Assembly: GCF_029255285.1 (NCBI RefSeq)
Contig: NZ_JAPUVI010000022.1
Span: forward strand, 62,001 to 126,000
Direction: 5' to 3'
DNA from: Accumulibacter sp.
GTDB lineage: Bacteria; Pseudomonadota; Gammaproteobacteria; Burkholderiales; Rhodocyclaceae
Length of the DNA: 64,000 bases
The notes below the pieces were generated by a model. That model was given only the letters and a program-made list of their open reading frames with translations, was not told the DNA's origin and made no database searches. The position numbers were made by a program, and so were the translations under genes. Of this stretch, positions 44,582 to 52,765 are shown piece after piece (the stretch's first letter is position 1; every line of letters starts with the position of its first letter).

Positions 44582-45700
44582 TCAGCCGGCGATCGCCGCC
44601 AGCGCGTCGTGATAGGCGTAGCCGAGGTCTTCGGCGACTTCGCGGCAGGTGACCTTGCCGAAGGCGACATTGAGCCCGTTGCGCAGGTGCGGGTCGTCCT
44701 TGAGTGCCTGGCGCCAACCCTTGTCGGCGATCTGCAGGGCGAAGGGCAGGGTCGCGTTGTTGAGTGCGTAGGTCGAGGTGCGCGGCACGCCGCCGGGCAT
44801 GTTGGCGACACAGTAGTGCACCACGTTGCCGACCACGTAGGTCGGGTCGGCGTGCGTCGTCGCGTGGGCCGTCTCGCAGCAGCCGCCCTGGTCGATGGCG
44901 ACGTCGACGATCACCGAGCCCGGCTTCATCGCATCGACCATCTGGCGCGTGATCAGCTTCGGCGCCGCGGCACCCGGAATCAGGACGCCGCCGATCACCA
45001 GATCGGCGCGCAGAACCTGCTGCTCGACATTGTCGCGGTTCGAGAAGACGGTCATCACGCGCGCGCCGAGTACGTGATCGATGCGGCGCAGGACGTCGAT
45101 GTTGCGGTCGATGACCACCACTTGCGCGCCGGTGCCGACCGCCACCTGCGCGGCGTTGGTGCCGACGACACCGCCGCCGAGGATGACGATGCGCGCCGAC
45201 GGCACGCCGGCCACGCCGCCGAGCAGGATGCCCATGCCGCCGTGCGCCTTCTCGAGACAGTAGGCGCCGGCCTGGATCGACAGGCGGCCGGCGACTTCCG
45301 ACATCGGCGCCAGCAACGGCAGACCGCCGCCGGGCTGGGTCACGGTTTCGTAGGCGAGGCACACGGCACCGCTGGCGACCAGGTCGGCGCACTGCTCGGG
45401 GTCGGGCGCCAGATGGAGATAGGTGTAGAGGATCTGCCCCTCGCGCAGCATGGCGCGCTCACCCGCCTGCGGTTCCTTGACTTTGACGATCATTTCGGCG
45501 CTCGCAAAAATCTCCTCGGGCGTCGCGGCGATCGTCGCGCCGGCTTTCTGGTAGACCTCGTCGGTGGCGCCGATACCGCGCCCGGCGCCGGTTTCGACCG
45601 TCACCTGGTGACCATGCGCGACCATCTCCCGAACCGACGACGGGGTCAGGCCGACACGGTATTCGTGGTTCTTGATTTCCCTGGGTACGCCGATGTGCAT
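44582..45700 (-). CDS. ald: Alanine dehydrogenase
   Basis: A 372-residue NAD-dependent enzyme that interconverts L-alanine with pyruvate and ammonia. It starts [20 protein letters not shown], the family signature, with the pyruvate-binding Arg and the catalytic-region lysine in MIVKVKEPQ. The Rossmann fold is marked by [18 protein letters not shown] and then [15 protein letters not shown]. The catalytic His-Asp region [14 protein letters not shown] is intact. Length and order are fully typical. AAGGAGACAAGAG precedes the ATG. It stands alone; no Lrp-type regulator is adjacent. Confidence 0.96.
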   Translation of the reverse strand: MHIGVPREIKNHEYRVGLTPSSVREMVAHGHQVTVETGAGRGIGATDEVYQKAGATIAATPEEIFASAEMIVKVKEPQAGERAMLREGQILYTYLHLAPDPEQCADLVASGAVCLAYETVTQPGGGLPLLAPMSEVAGRLSIQAGAYCLEKAHGGMGILLGGVAGVPSARIVILGGGVVGTNAAQVAVGTGAQVVVIDRNIDVLRRIDHVLGARVMTVFSNRDNVEQQVLRADLVIGGVLIPGAAAPKLITRQMVDAMKPGSVIVDVAIDQGGCCETAHATTHADPTYVVGNVVHYCVANMPGGVPRTSTYALNNATLPFALQIADKGWRQALKDDPHLRNGLNVAFGKVTCREVAEDLGYAYHDALAAIAG

Positions 45701-46284
45701 TCTCTTGTCTCCTTGCCCTTGGTTCTTAGCTGGAAAGTCGCGTCAGCGACTCGCGAGTCTCACCGCCTGCGCTTGCGCGGGAGCGGCTTGGCGGTGCGCG
45801 GAGTGGTCGGCGGCGCCGGTGCGCTGGAACGGCGACGACCACTGGCGCCGACCATCTTATTTTTTTTTCCCCGTCGGTGGCGGTTTTTTTGGCCGCCGCG
45901 GCTTGCCAGCCGGCCGGGCTTCGCCGGGCCATCGGGCCGCTACCCCGCCGCCGAGCCATGGCTTCGTCCGCGACGACGCCGGCGCAGCCGTGGGGAGCGT
46001 GCCCGCTTGGCGACGATACGGCGGCCGAGCCGGGCTGTCGGGGCGCGCGGGAAGCGAATCGTCGTGTCGGAATTTTTTACACTCGTCACCGAGAGAATTC
46101 TCACGTTTCTAGCAAGTGATTGATATAAGTTAGTCAATGAATTTAGTCACGATGTTTGCTTCATGTCGCTCAAGCGTGTGTGCCGCGCCCGATGCTCCGC
46201 CAGGAATTTCCCGGGGTCGATTGATTGGCTGTCAGGCGCACTCTCAAGTTCGAATTAACTATCCATAGATGGAGGATTCAAGCG
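45701..46284. other. Intergenic region between divergent ald and the PEP-CTERM gene
   Basis: About 580 bp. The half nearest ald (45740-46070) is very GC-rich with runs of T/A (a 9-base homopolymer near 45861-45869) and codes short basic proline/lysine-rich open frames that I could not support. The half nearest the PEP-CTERM gene (46085-46284) is AT-richer and holds a sigma-54-like element. Confidence 0.55.
46145..46160 (+). promoter_or_regulatory. Candidate sigma-54 promoter of the PEP-CTERM gene
   Basis: The sequence AGTCACGATGTTTGCT compares well with the sigma-54 consensus TGGCACG-N4-TTGCW. The -12 GC and the CACG core match at the correct spacing; the -24 element reads GT instead of GG. 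It lies about 125 bp upstream of the start codon. PEP-CTERM genes in EPS-producing bacteria are often under RpoN with the PrsK/PrsR pair, which supports the call. Confidence 0.4.
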
Positions 46285-47511
46285 ATGTCTCATTCTGCCT
46301 CTCGCCTCGGGAAGAAGATGCTTCCCGCCACGCTGGCCGCGGCGTTGCTCGGCCTCGGTCTCCAGTCGGTAGCCCCGGAAGCTTCGGCGGCGCCGATCAA
46401 CCTGCCGACGCCGAGTTGCGGCGTGACCGGCAACTGCCTGGTCTTCGACGATTTCACGGTCTATTCCCTGGGTCTGCTCGAGTGGTACAAGGACAACAAG
46501 CCGCCGCTCTACGCCACCAACAACTTCATCGCGCAGTCGAACGAGGCGAATGTTTTCGTGCTCAACTTCAATGGCCAGGGTACGCCGGCACAGGGAGCGG
46601 GGACGAATATCGACAACCCCTACGACTCGATGACCGGCAACCCGAGCGGCCCCGGCAGCGACGCCGACAACCTGCGCTTCCTGATGGCCTCCAAGTCGCT
46701 CAACTCGGGCGGAGCGGCGAACGACATCCCGAGTGATCCCACCGGCACGGGCGGCTGGGACAACCTCGCGCAGGCGGCCAACGTATCCAACTCGAACACC
46801 TTCACCTCGCAGTTCCCGGCGGCCAAGTTCTCGACCAGCGCGGCGTGCCAGACGAACATCAACACGCCCGGATGCCTGCCCTTGTGGGACGCCAAGATCA
46901 GCGACCTGAAGACCGCGCTCAACGGCAGCCCGCTGGTCGGCCTGTTCGAATTCAACGAAACCGGCAACACGGGCGAACTGGTCGGACAGGATCTGGTCGC
47001 CTACGCGCAGGTCATCCTGCACAGCACGACGAGCTCGGCCAAGAGGGTTTTCACTTTCTCCGGTAACGGAACGCTGCCTTTCCAGCAGCAGGCGCAGGAA
47101 GCCAACAAGACTGACCTGCTGCCGACGGCGGACGACAAGTGGGCCAGGGTGCACGCCGAAATCTGCGTCAAGAAGAGCACGGGCGAGGTCTTTCTCGGCG
47201 AGTGCGCCGACTCGCCCTTCGACTCGGGTGACCGCGAGACGATCAATCAGGCGCTGGGTGCCAACCGGGCCGACTTCGCGATCTTCAATAAGGAGCTGAA
47301 CGACATCATCTACGGCAAGCACGCCGATTCCGGGAAGTACGACGTGGTCACCTTCGATGTGCGGCTGGCCTACCTGAACGACGGCGGCGACCGCCTGTGG
47401 TTCGGTCCGGCGACCATTCCGGGGGAAAACGTTCCGGTACCGGGAACTCTGGCCCTGCTGGGCAGCACCTTGCTGGGCTTCGCCGCGGCGCGGCGCCGTA
47501 TCCGCGCCTGA
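46285..47511 (+). CDS. PEP-CTERM sorting-domain exported protein
   Basis: A 408-residue secreted protein. Residues 1 to about 35 are a signal peptide (basic start, then LPATLAAALLGLGLQSV). The mature part is polar and rich in Asn, Gly, Ser and Thr with four cysteines in the first half and one pair later. The C-terminus has the tripartite PEP-CTERM signal: VPVPGTL (the PEP-like box, here PVPG), a hydrophobic helix ALLGSTLLGFAAA, and the basic RRRIRA tail. An exosortase would cleave it and place it on the cell surface with exopolysaccharide; no exosortase is in the window. The start at 46285 follows GGAGG; an upstream in-frame start at 46225 is less likely. Confidence 0.88.
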   Translation: MSHSASRLGKKMLPATLAAALLGLGLQSVAPEASAAPINLPTPSCGVTGNCLVFDDFTVYSLGLLEWYKDNKPPLYATNNFIAQSNEANVFVLNFNGQGTPAQGAGTNIDNPYDSMTGNPSGPGSDADNLRFLMASKSLNSGGAANDIPSDPTGTGGWDNLAQAANVSNSNTFTSQFPAAKFSTSAACQTNINTPGCLPLWDAKISDLKTALNGSPLVGLFEFNETGNTGELVGQDLVAYAQVILHSTTSSAKRVFTFSGNGTLPFQQQAQEANKTDLLPTADDKWARVHAEICVKKSTGEVFLGECADSPFDSGDRETINQALGANRADFAIFNKELNDIIYGKHADSGKYDVVTFDVRLAYLNDGGDRLWFGPATIPGENVPVPGTLALLGSTLLGFAAARRRIRA

Positions 47512-47634
47512 TACCGCGCTCGACACCGCAGGATGGCCGACCCGACCCCCGCCCCAGGCGGGGGTTTTCCGTTCTGGCGAGGACTCGCCGCATTCCGTCG
47601 CCTCCCGCTCCCGCCCCGAGCCAGCCTGGCCTCA
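47500..47634. repeat. Duplicated segment, copy A (PEP-CTERM gene end plus terminator)
   Basis: This segment is nearly identical to 49001-49133. Both contain the last codons of a PEP-CTERM gene (ATCCGCGCCTGA), then CTCGA..CACCGCA, the GC-rich hairpin, and TTCTGGCGAGG followed by CGCCGCATTCC. Differences are scattered single bases and a few indels. It is explained by an old tandem duplication of the locus. Confidence 0.85.
47546..47568 (+). terminator. Rho-independent terminator of the PEP-CTERM gene
   Basis: CCCCCGCC and GGCGGGGG form a perfect 8-bp stem with a 3-base CCA loop, followed directly by TTTT. It lies 35 bp past the stop codon. A second copy occurs at 49048-49071. Confidence 0.9.
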
Positions 47635-47825
47635 ACGAGGCGAAGTGGCGGGCGGTCGGATAGGCCATTTCGGAGCTGAGTATCGATTGCTCGACATCGT
47701 CCCACTTTCCCAGGTAAAGCTGCACCTCGGTCCGGGTGGCAAGCGGCTCCGCCAGCGACTCGCCGCTCAGCGCGGCCTCCGAAGGCCCAGGTCCAGCACT
47801 TTCTGTGGCTGGCCCGACATCAGAT
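47622..47825 (-). pseudogene. Fragment of the prsT TPR gene
   Basis: About 200 bp closely matching 51399-51605 inside prsT (coding roughly residues 105-174 of that protein), in the same minus orientation. Single-base indels, for instance near 47652, break the frame. It joins directly to the copied terminator region, so about 2.2 kb of prsT equivalent is deleted between them. It is a relic of the same duplication. Confidence 0.85.
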
Positions 47826-48090
47826 CAGCCGGATCGTTTTGCAGGAAGAACTGTTTGGTACAACGAAGGACGCAGCGATCTGGGGGAGCAAGCACTCGCG
47901 CCTGCGTGTTGGAGAGTGCTCGCCCCTCTGGCAGCCAGGCCAGCTTCCAGTTGGCAACATGGGTCGGTAGCCCAGCGCTGGCAGAGGAAGGCACACAATC
48001 CGGAACCGCGCCAACCAGGTCGACCCGCGGCAAGGGGTGCGGTATGATTTCCCGGTTTCCGGCGTGCCGGATTGATAGAGGACGGTTCTC
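47826..48090. other. Gap before the toxin-antitoxin pair
   Basis: About 265 bp between the prsT relic and the antitoxin gene. It has no recognised gene. Its last 70 bp hold the candidate promoter and ribosome site of the toxin-antitoxin operon. Confidence 0.5.
48020..48048 (+). promoter_or_regulatory. Candidate sigma-70 promoter of the toxin-antitoxin operon
   Basis: TCGACC (48020-48025, 4 of 6 to the -35 consensus) and TATGAT (48043-48048, 5 of 6 to the -10) are 17 bp apart. The transcript would begin about 35 nt before the antitoxin ATG, with AGAGGA as ribosome site near 48074. Confidence 0.5.
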
Positions 48091-48339
48091 ATGGAACTGG
48101 TCAAGCTCGGCAAGAAGGGCCAGCTATCGATTCCCCGATCGATACTGAAAAAGCTCGGACTCGAAGGCGATATCGCCATGCTGGTGGACACCACCGGTGA
48201 CGGCGCCATCGTGCTGCGTCCTGCGGCGGTGTATCCCGTCGAAATCTATAGCGACGAGCGCATCCGAGAGTTCGACGAGTCCGACCGCATGGATCCCGCG
48301 ACCGCCGCCCGGCTCGCGCGTACTATCGGCAAGATCTAG
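48091..48339 (+). CDS. AbrB/MazE-like antitoxin
   Basis: An 82-residue protein with a SpoVT-AbrB swapped-hairpin domain at the N-terminus (VKLGKKGQLSIPRSILKKLGLEGD, a canonical KGQ..IP..I...L pattern). The C-terminus is acidic (DERIREFDESDRMD) and could mask a toxin. As in other such modules it would bind both the operator and the toxin. Its TAG stop touches the TTG start of the PIN gene, showing tight coupling. The module sits between duplicated segments and so is probably a later arrival. Confidence 0.85.
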   Translation: MELVKLGKKGQLSIPRSILKKLGLEGDIAMLVDTTGDGAIVLRPAAVYPVEIYSDERIREFDESDRMDPATAARLARTIGKI

Positions 48340-48783
48340 TTGCGGCTTTTCCTCGACGCCAACGTCCTCTTCTCCGCCGCCCACAACCGACAGGGCAACG
48401 CCCGTGCGCTGTTTCGTCTGGCGTCGGAGCGCGGCATTACCCTCGTCGCGTCGTCCTACGCGGTGGAAGAAGCCGTCCGCAACATCCACCTCAAATTTCC
48501 TGAGTACGCGGCGGAACTCGCTTCGTTGCTCGAAGGATTGGTCCTCGGCCCCGAACCCTCATCGGCCCTGGTCAGCGCGGCCAAGGACTGCGCGCTGCCG
48601 GAGAAGGACGCTCCCATCCTCGCCGCCGCCATTGCCGCCCGGGCAGACGTGCTGGTGACTGGCGACCGGAGGCATTTCGGCCCGCTTTACGGCAAGTCCA
48701 TACACGAGGTGCTGGTCCTCACGCCGGCTGTCGCGCTCAGCCGTTCGCTGGGCGCTGGCTCGCCCGAAGGCTCAGCGAGCTAG
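48340..48783 (+). CDS. PIN-domain ribonuclease toxin
   Basis: A 147-residue PIN-fold protein, probably a Mg-dependent endoribonuclease toxin. The acidic residues expected in the active site are visible: Asp6 in RLFLDANVL, Glu43/Glu44 in AVEEAVRN, Asp90 in LPEKDAPIL and Asp109 in VTGDRRHF. Translation starts with TTG directly after the antitoxin stop; no separate ribosome site is seen, so it depends on the antitoxin's translation. The C-terminal 15 residues are serine/alanine-rich and run close to a possible intron fragment, so the original 3' end may be changed. Confidence 0.85.
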   Translation: MRLFLDANVLFSAAHNRQGNARALFRLASERGITLVASSYAVEEAVRNIHLKFPEYAAELASLLEGLVLGPEPSSALVSAAKDCALPEKDAPILAAAIAARADVLVTGDRRHFGPLYGKSIHEVLVLTPAVALSRSLGAGSPEGSAS

Positions 48784-48789
48784 TGCAGA

Positions 48790-49000
48790 AACAAGACCTG
48801 ACCGTTCGCAGTAACAGCAGTAAGTGTAGCGGGTGGAAATCCCGCATGGGGAGTTGTCCATACGCCCCAGTAGCCTGAGGAAGCGGCGTCGTGGTGACAC
48901 GAGGTCGTGAGTTTCCCGACAGCGAGAGCGCAGGCCGTAACGCGAGTGAACCCATGAGTAGCCTAGTAGATTATCTGGCGAAGCCGACTCTGTGGTCAAA
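48790..49000 (+). other. Possible group II intron 5' fragment or other structured RNA
   Basis: The stretch has several nested hairpins: GCGGG/CCCGC at 48819-48843, GGGG/CCCC at 48847-48869, and a longer one around 48885-48920. Phrases such as CGGGTGGAAATCCCG, CAGTAGCCTGAGGAAG and TAACGCGAGTGAAC resemble domain I of bacterial group II introns as I know them. No intron-encoded protein is present. It ends exactly where copy B of the duplicated segment begins. It is a low-confidence call from phrase and structure only. Confidence 0.35.
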
Positions 49001-49133
49001 ATCCGCGCCTGATACCGCGCTCGAGCACCGCAAGGTGGCCGACCCGACCCCCGCCCCAGGCGGGGGTTTTTCGTTCTGGCGAGGCGTCGCCGCATTCCCT
49101 CGTCTCTCCCTCGCCGCCCCGAACCTGGCTGCG
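49001..49133. repeat. Duplicated segment, copy B (PEP-CTERM gene end plus terminator)
   Basis: It matches 47500-47634, including the last codons and stop of a PEP-CTERM gene whose body is missing here. It lies between the structured fragment and the 3' end of prsT, the expected position for the ancestral convergent arrangement. Confidence 0.85.
49048..49071 (+). terminator. Second copy of the PEP-CTERM gene terminator
   Basis: The same 8-bp CCCCCGCC/GGCGGGGG stem with CCA loop, here followed by five T. It now terminates any read-through from the toxin-antitoxin operon before it enters prsT in antisense. Confidence 0.85.
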
Positions 49134-49145
49134 GGTCAGGCAGGG

Positions 49146-51920
49146 TCACAAGCTGGCCAGTACCTTTTTCGCCTGTTCGCGCAGTTCCGACGACGACGGC
49201 TCCTGGGCAAGGACTAACTCGAGTTCTTTCCTGGCTTCCGCCTTCTTGCCGGCGCGCGCGAGAGCGGCGCCGTAGTGATAGCGCACCGACATGAGATCGG
49301 GCAGTTGCCCCGCCGCCTTGCCGAGCAGATCGATGCCGCGCGACCCCTGCCCCTGCTCGACCAGAATCCAGCCGAGAATGTCGAACACGCGCGGGTCGTC
49401 GGGGGCCAGCTTGAAGGCGAGTTCGGCCGTCGGTAGTGCGCGGCTGTCGTTCTCGCGCAGGTAAAGATTGGCCAGGTTGCCCAAGGCCACGACGTTGTTC
49501 GGGCTCAGCCGCAGCAGTTCCTCGTAGTGCGCGATGGCGATGCGGTCGCGCCTGGCCTTCATGTACACGTCGGCCGCGTAGGCACGTATCGCCAGATCGC
49601 GAGGATACTGCCTGACCCAGTCGTCCAGTCTTTGATACGCCGCCTTGCTGTCGCCCGACAGTGCGAGCGCGCGATGCAGTTTGATCAAACCCGGTGTGGC
49701 GGCACCCTTCTCCAGCGCTTTCTCGTACGCCTTGATGGCTTCCGGATAGCGCTTTTGGGACAGCATGATGTCCCCCTCGCGATCGAAACCGAGCGGCGAC
49801 CGGGCTTGCCGGGACTGCATCTGGCGTGCGATCTTCAGCGCCGCGTCCGGCTTCTGCTCGCCGAGTTCGAGTCGTATCAGGGCTTCCTGCGCCGGCAGGA
49901 AGTCCGGTTTCAACTGCAACGCCTTGTTCAGCGTCGCCCGTGCCGCGCCGGTTTGATAGATGGTGATTTGCGCCAGCGCCAGCTTGAGTTGCGCTTCGGG
50001 AGACTGCGGCAGCTTCCTGGCGATACCGGAAAACGTTTCGATCGCCGCCGTACTGTCGCCGGCGGCGAGCTGTGCGCTGCCCAGCAGGCTGACGGCGTCC
50101 ACGTCGTCCGGGTTGGACGCCGCCGCATCCTGGGCCGCGGCGAGCGCTTTCTGCATCTCGCGCCGGGCCAGATGATGCTGGACCAGGGCGGCACGTGGCT
50201 TGATCTGCCGGGGGTCGGCCCGGATCGCCCAGTCCAGCCATGCCAGATACTCGCTTTCCTTCTTTTCGAAGGCGGACAACTCCGCCAGCGCCAGCATCGC
50301 CTCGACGTTCTTCTCGTCGCGCGCCAGAATCGACTCGAAGCGCTGGCGGGCGAGCGCGGGATTCCCGTCCTGGATATCCAGCCGGGCCAGACTGAGCGCC
50401 GCGGAAAAGAAGGTGGGTTGTATGGCGAGCGCCTGCTCCAGGGCCTTGCGCGCCCCGGCGCGGTCTTCCTGGCCCACCAGGGCGCCGGCACGCAGCTCGT
50501 GGGTGACCGGGTTGTTGGGCAGCTTCTTCTCCAGCGCGGCGATATCCGACAGCGCCTGGTCGTACTCCTTGCGTTTCAGGCGTAGCGTGACCAGCAGCAG
50601 ATCGGCTTGGCCAAGCTGCGCGTTGAGACGAACCGCCTGTTCCAGGTCGGTCAGCGCCTGTTCGGTGTTCCCGGCGACCAGGTGGCCGGTCGCCCGGCTG
50701 GTCTTGATCGTGGCGCTCTGCGGCTCCAGCGCGACGGCGCGGTTGAGATAGCTCATCGCTTTCGCGTAATCGCCCGTCCACAGGTAGGCGTCGCCCGCCA
50801 GCGCCACGAGTTGCGGATCGTCGGGATGCGCGGCGAGCGCGGTCTCCAGCGTCGCCAGGGCGCCCTTGGCATCCTTTGACTGCAACTGTCCGCTGGCCAG
50901 GATCTTGGTCGCCAGCAGATTGTCCGCATCCCTGGCCAGCACCCGCTTGGCCTTGTTGATGCTCTGCTCGAAATTGCCCAGTCCATGGCTGGCGACGGCA
51001 TGGGCGAGCAAGGAGGCGAGGTCGTCGGGTACGACCGCGAGAACCTTGGCGAGCGTGGCGCTGGCCAGGTCGAGGTGGCCCCGTTGCAGTTCGAGAATCC
51101 CTCGCGAGTACATCACCAGGGGATTCTTGGGCGTCAGGCTTTCGGCCGCCTTGACGGCTTTGTCCGCCGCGTCCAGGTCGCCCTTCTGCAACTGCACTCT
51201 GGCGGCGGCGAGATGAGCCAGCACCTGCGACGGATCGATGGCGGTGATCTGACCATAGAGCGCCGCCGCCTCGTCGAGCTGGCCAGCCGCATGGCGTAGG
51301 CCGGCCTTGAAATACAAGGCATCGACGAACTTCGGGTCGCGCCGCAGAGCCTCGTCGACCCGTTCTCCGGCGCGCTCGGCCTGGCCGTCGAACAGCGCCA
51401 GCTTGGCCTCGACGAGGCGAAGCGCCGGGCGATCGGGATAGGCCATTTCGGAGCTGAGTATCGATTGCTCGACATCGTCCCGCTTTCCCAGGTAAAGCTG
51501 CGCCTCGGCCCGGGTGGCAAGCAGATCCGCCAGGGGCTCGCCGCTCAGCGCGCTCTCCGGAAGGCCCAGGTCCAGCACTTTCTGGGGCTGGCCCGACATC
51601 AGATAGGCTCTCGCCAGCGCTGGCACCAGCCGGCTGCGCTCGACACCCAAGGCGTTCGCCTTCGTCAGTTCCGTCTCGCCATCCCGGTAGGCACCCTGTT
51701 TGACCAGCACTTGGCCCAACAGGAGGCGGGCCTGCGAATTGTCCGGCTGTGCCTGCAGGACATTCTTGAGCGCGATGACCGCTGCCGCGTAGTCGGCCTT
51801 TTGCGCCAGCGCCTGCGCCTGCTCGAACTGCTGTTCGGGCGACTGGCGATCGCACCCGCCGGCGGCCAGGGCGAGGGCGACAAGGCTTGCGAGGCGAAAG
51901 TTGCGGCGAGCTGACGGCAT
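49146..51920 (-). CDS. prsT: PEP-CTERM system TPR-repeat lipoprotein PrsT
   Basis: A 924-residue lipoprotein with a signal peptide ending in the lipobox LAAGGC; lipidated Cys is at 23. The rest is made of about 25 TPR units of 34 residues (for example YPEAIKAYEKALEKG and DLASATLAKVLAVVPDD). Length, lipobox and the motif QFEQAQALAQKADYAAAVIALKNVLQ match PrsT, the TPR protein always found with exosortase/EPS loci of the PEP-CTERM type. It probably scaffolds polysaccharide export in the periplasm. Here it converges on the PEP-CTERM gene, with the toxin-antitoxin insertion between. No other EPS-export genes lie beside it. Confidence 0.93.
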   Translation of the reverse strand: MPSARRNFRLASLVALALAAGGCDRQSPEQQFEQAQALAQKADYAAAVIALKNVLQAQPDNSQARLLLGQVLVKQGAYRDGETELTKANALGVERSRLVPALARAYLMSGQPQKVLDLGLPESALSGEPLADLLATRAEAQLYLGKRDDVEQSILSSEMAYPDRPALRLVEAKLALFDGQAERAGERVDEALRRDPKFVDALYFKAGLRHAAGQLDEAAALYGQITAIDPSQVLAHLAAARVQLQKGDLDAADKAVKAAESLTPKNPLVMYSRGILELQRGHLDLASATLAKVLAVVPDDLASLLAHAVASHGLGNFEQSINKAKRVLARDADNLLATKILASGQLQSKDAKGALATLETALAAHPDDPQLVALAGDAYLWTGDYAKAMSYLNRAVALEPQSATIKTSRATGHLVAGNTEQALTDLEQAVRLNAQLGQADLLLVTLRLKRKEYDQALSDIAALEKKLPNNPVTHELRAGALVGQEDRAGARKALEQALAIQPTFFSAALSLARLDIQDGNPALARQRFESILARDEKNVEAMLALAELSAFEKKESEYLAWLDWAIRADPRQIKPRAALVQHHLARREMQKALAAAQDAAASNPDDVDAVSLLGSAQLAAGDSTAAIETFSGIARKLPQSPEAQLKLALAQITIYQTGAARATLNKALQLKPDFLPAQEALIRLELGEQKPDAALKIARQMQSRQARSPLGFDREGDIMLSQKRYPEAIKAYEKALEKGAATPGLIKLHRALALSGDSKAAYQRLDDWVRQYPRDLAIRAYAADVYMKARRDRIAIAHYEELLRLSPNNVVALGNLANLYLRENDSRALPTAELAFKLAPDDPRVFDILGWILVEQGQGSRGIDLLGKAAGQLPDLMSVRYHYGAALARAGKKAEARKELELVLAQEPSSSELREQAKKVLASL

Positions 51921-52765
51921 GCGGTACGACTCCTACCCAAGTCAATAAAAGAAGAGGCGGCGAGCCTGAGGCCGCAGCGTGCCGCGCGACGCACGGCGGC
52001 GTTTCCTGGCGACTGGCTCCCCACCTGGTCGCGGAGCGCGACAAATCGCGGGGATGATAGCAGAGCGCGAGGCGCTTCACTTTCGATGTTCGAAGCGCTC
52101 GTCCGGCAAGCGAACGGCAGCGAATTGTCGCGCCTTGCGGCCTGCGCATAAGGTGGCGAACGGGTGGCCCCCACCACGTGCCGCCTGGCGGCCACCCGAC
52201 AACGCGGCTGCCCCAACCCTGGAGAGATATTCCACCCGTGGCCGCTGGCCCTCTGGAAACTGGAGTCGCAGCGCCTTGCTGACGAATTGCCGATCCTCCC
52301 CCGGAGCATCCGCCTGACACGCGACGTATTACGCGCCGAATGGAACTACGTCATTACTCCCAGTGCCACATAAAAGTTCGGCTATTATTTAGTAGTGTTA
52401 GCCTTTCTTTTTTTGTCTTTGCACCACGCCCTCGTGAGCGCGCTGACCAGCCTCGCTAGTAGCCGCCTTAGGAACCTGCTGGCGGAGGCCGGCATGAACT
52501 ACCCCGATCTGGCCACCCCACTTACTCGTTCGGCGGATGACTATGCCAGCGAGGATCTATTGAGTGCGCCGCGGTGCCCGCCGGAGGGGTAACATGGATG
52601 TCGCTTCGCAAGCTCAAGAAATCCTGGCCGGAGGCCTTCGTTTGGGTCGCCAGCGGGCTGGAAAACGCCTAGGGAAGGCCTCGATGCGGCAACTGGTATT
52701 GCCCCGTCTCGATACCTCGCCGCCGCGCTCGACTTCACCGACCAAGCCAACGCTGGGAATGCACT
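51921..52765. other. Long intergenic region between prsT and the sensor kinase
   Basis: About 845 bp between divergent genes. It should hold both promoters. A 65-codon open frame at 52395-52592 and a short frame beginning at 52593 (MDVASQAQ) are present without a family likeness; the latter start resembles the kinase's MDIASQAA. The stretch 52360-52420 is AT-rich (TTATTTAGTAGTG and a T-run). No RNA gene was recognised. Confidence 0.5.

Noticed and set aside
45726-46137. Basic Lys/Pro/Ala-rich short frames near a poly-A run, like a histone H1-type tail
   Set aside because: No single frame is continuous, there is no ribosome site, and composition alone is not enough; a slippage gene was considered but could not be supported.
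47846-48091. Possible continuation of the prsT relic up to the antitoxin gene
   Set aside because: Similarity to prsT stops at about 47825; I could not align the remainder with it.
48772-52320. An 1182-codon minus-strand frame covering prsT
   Set aside because: It is out of frame with the TPR lipoprotein, which has a lipobox and clear TPR motifs; the longer frame is Arg/Gly-rich noise.
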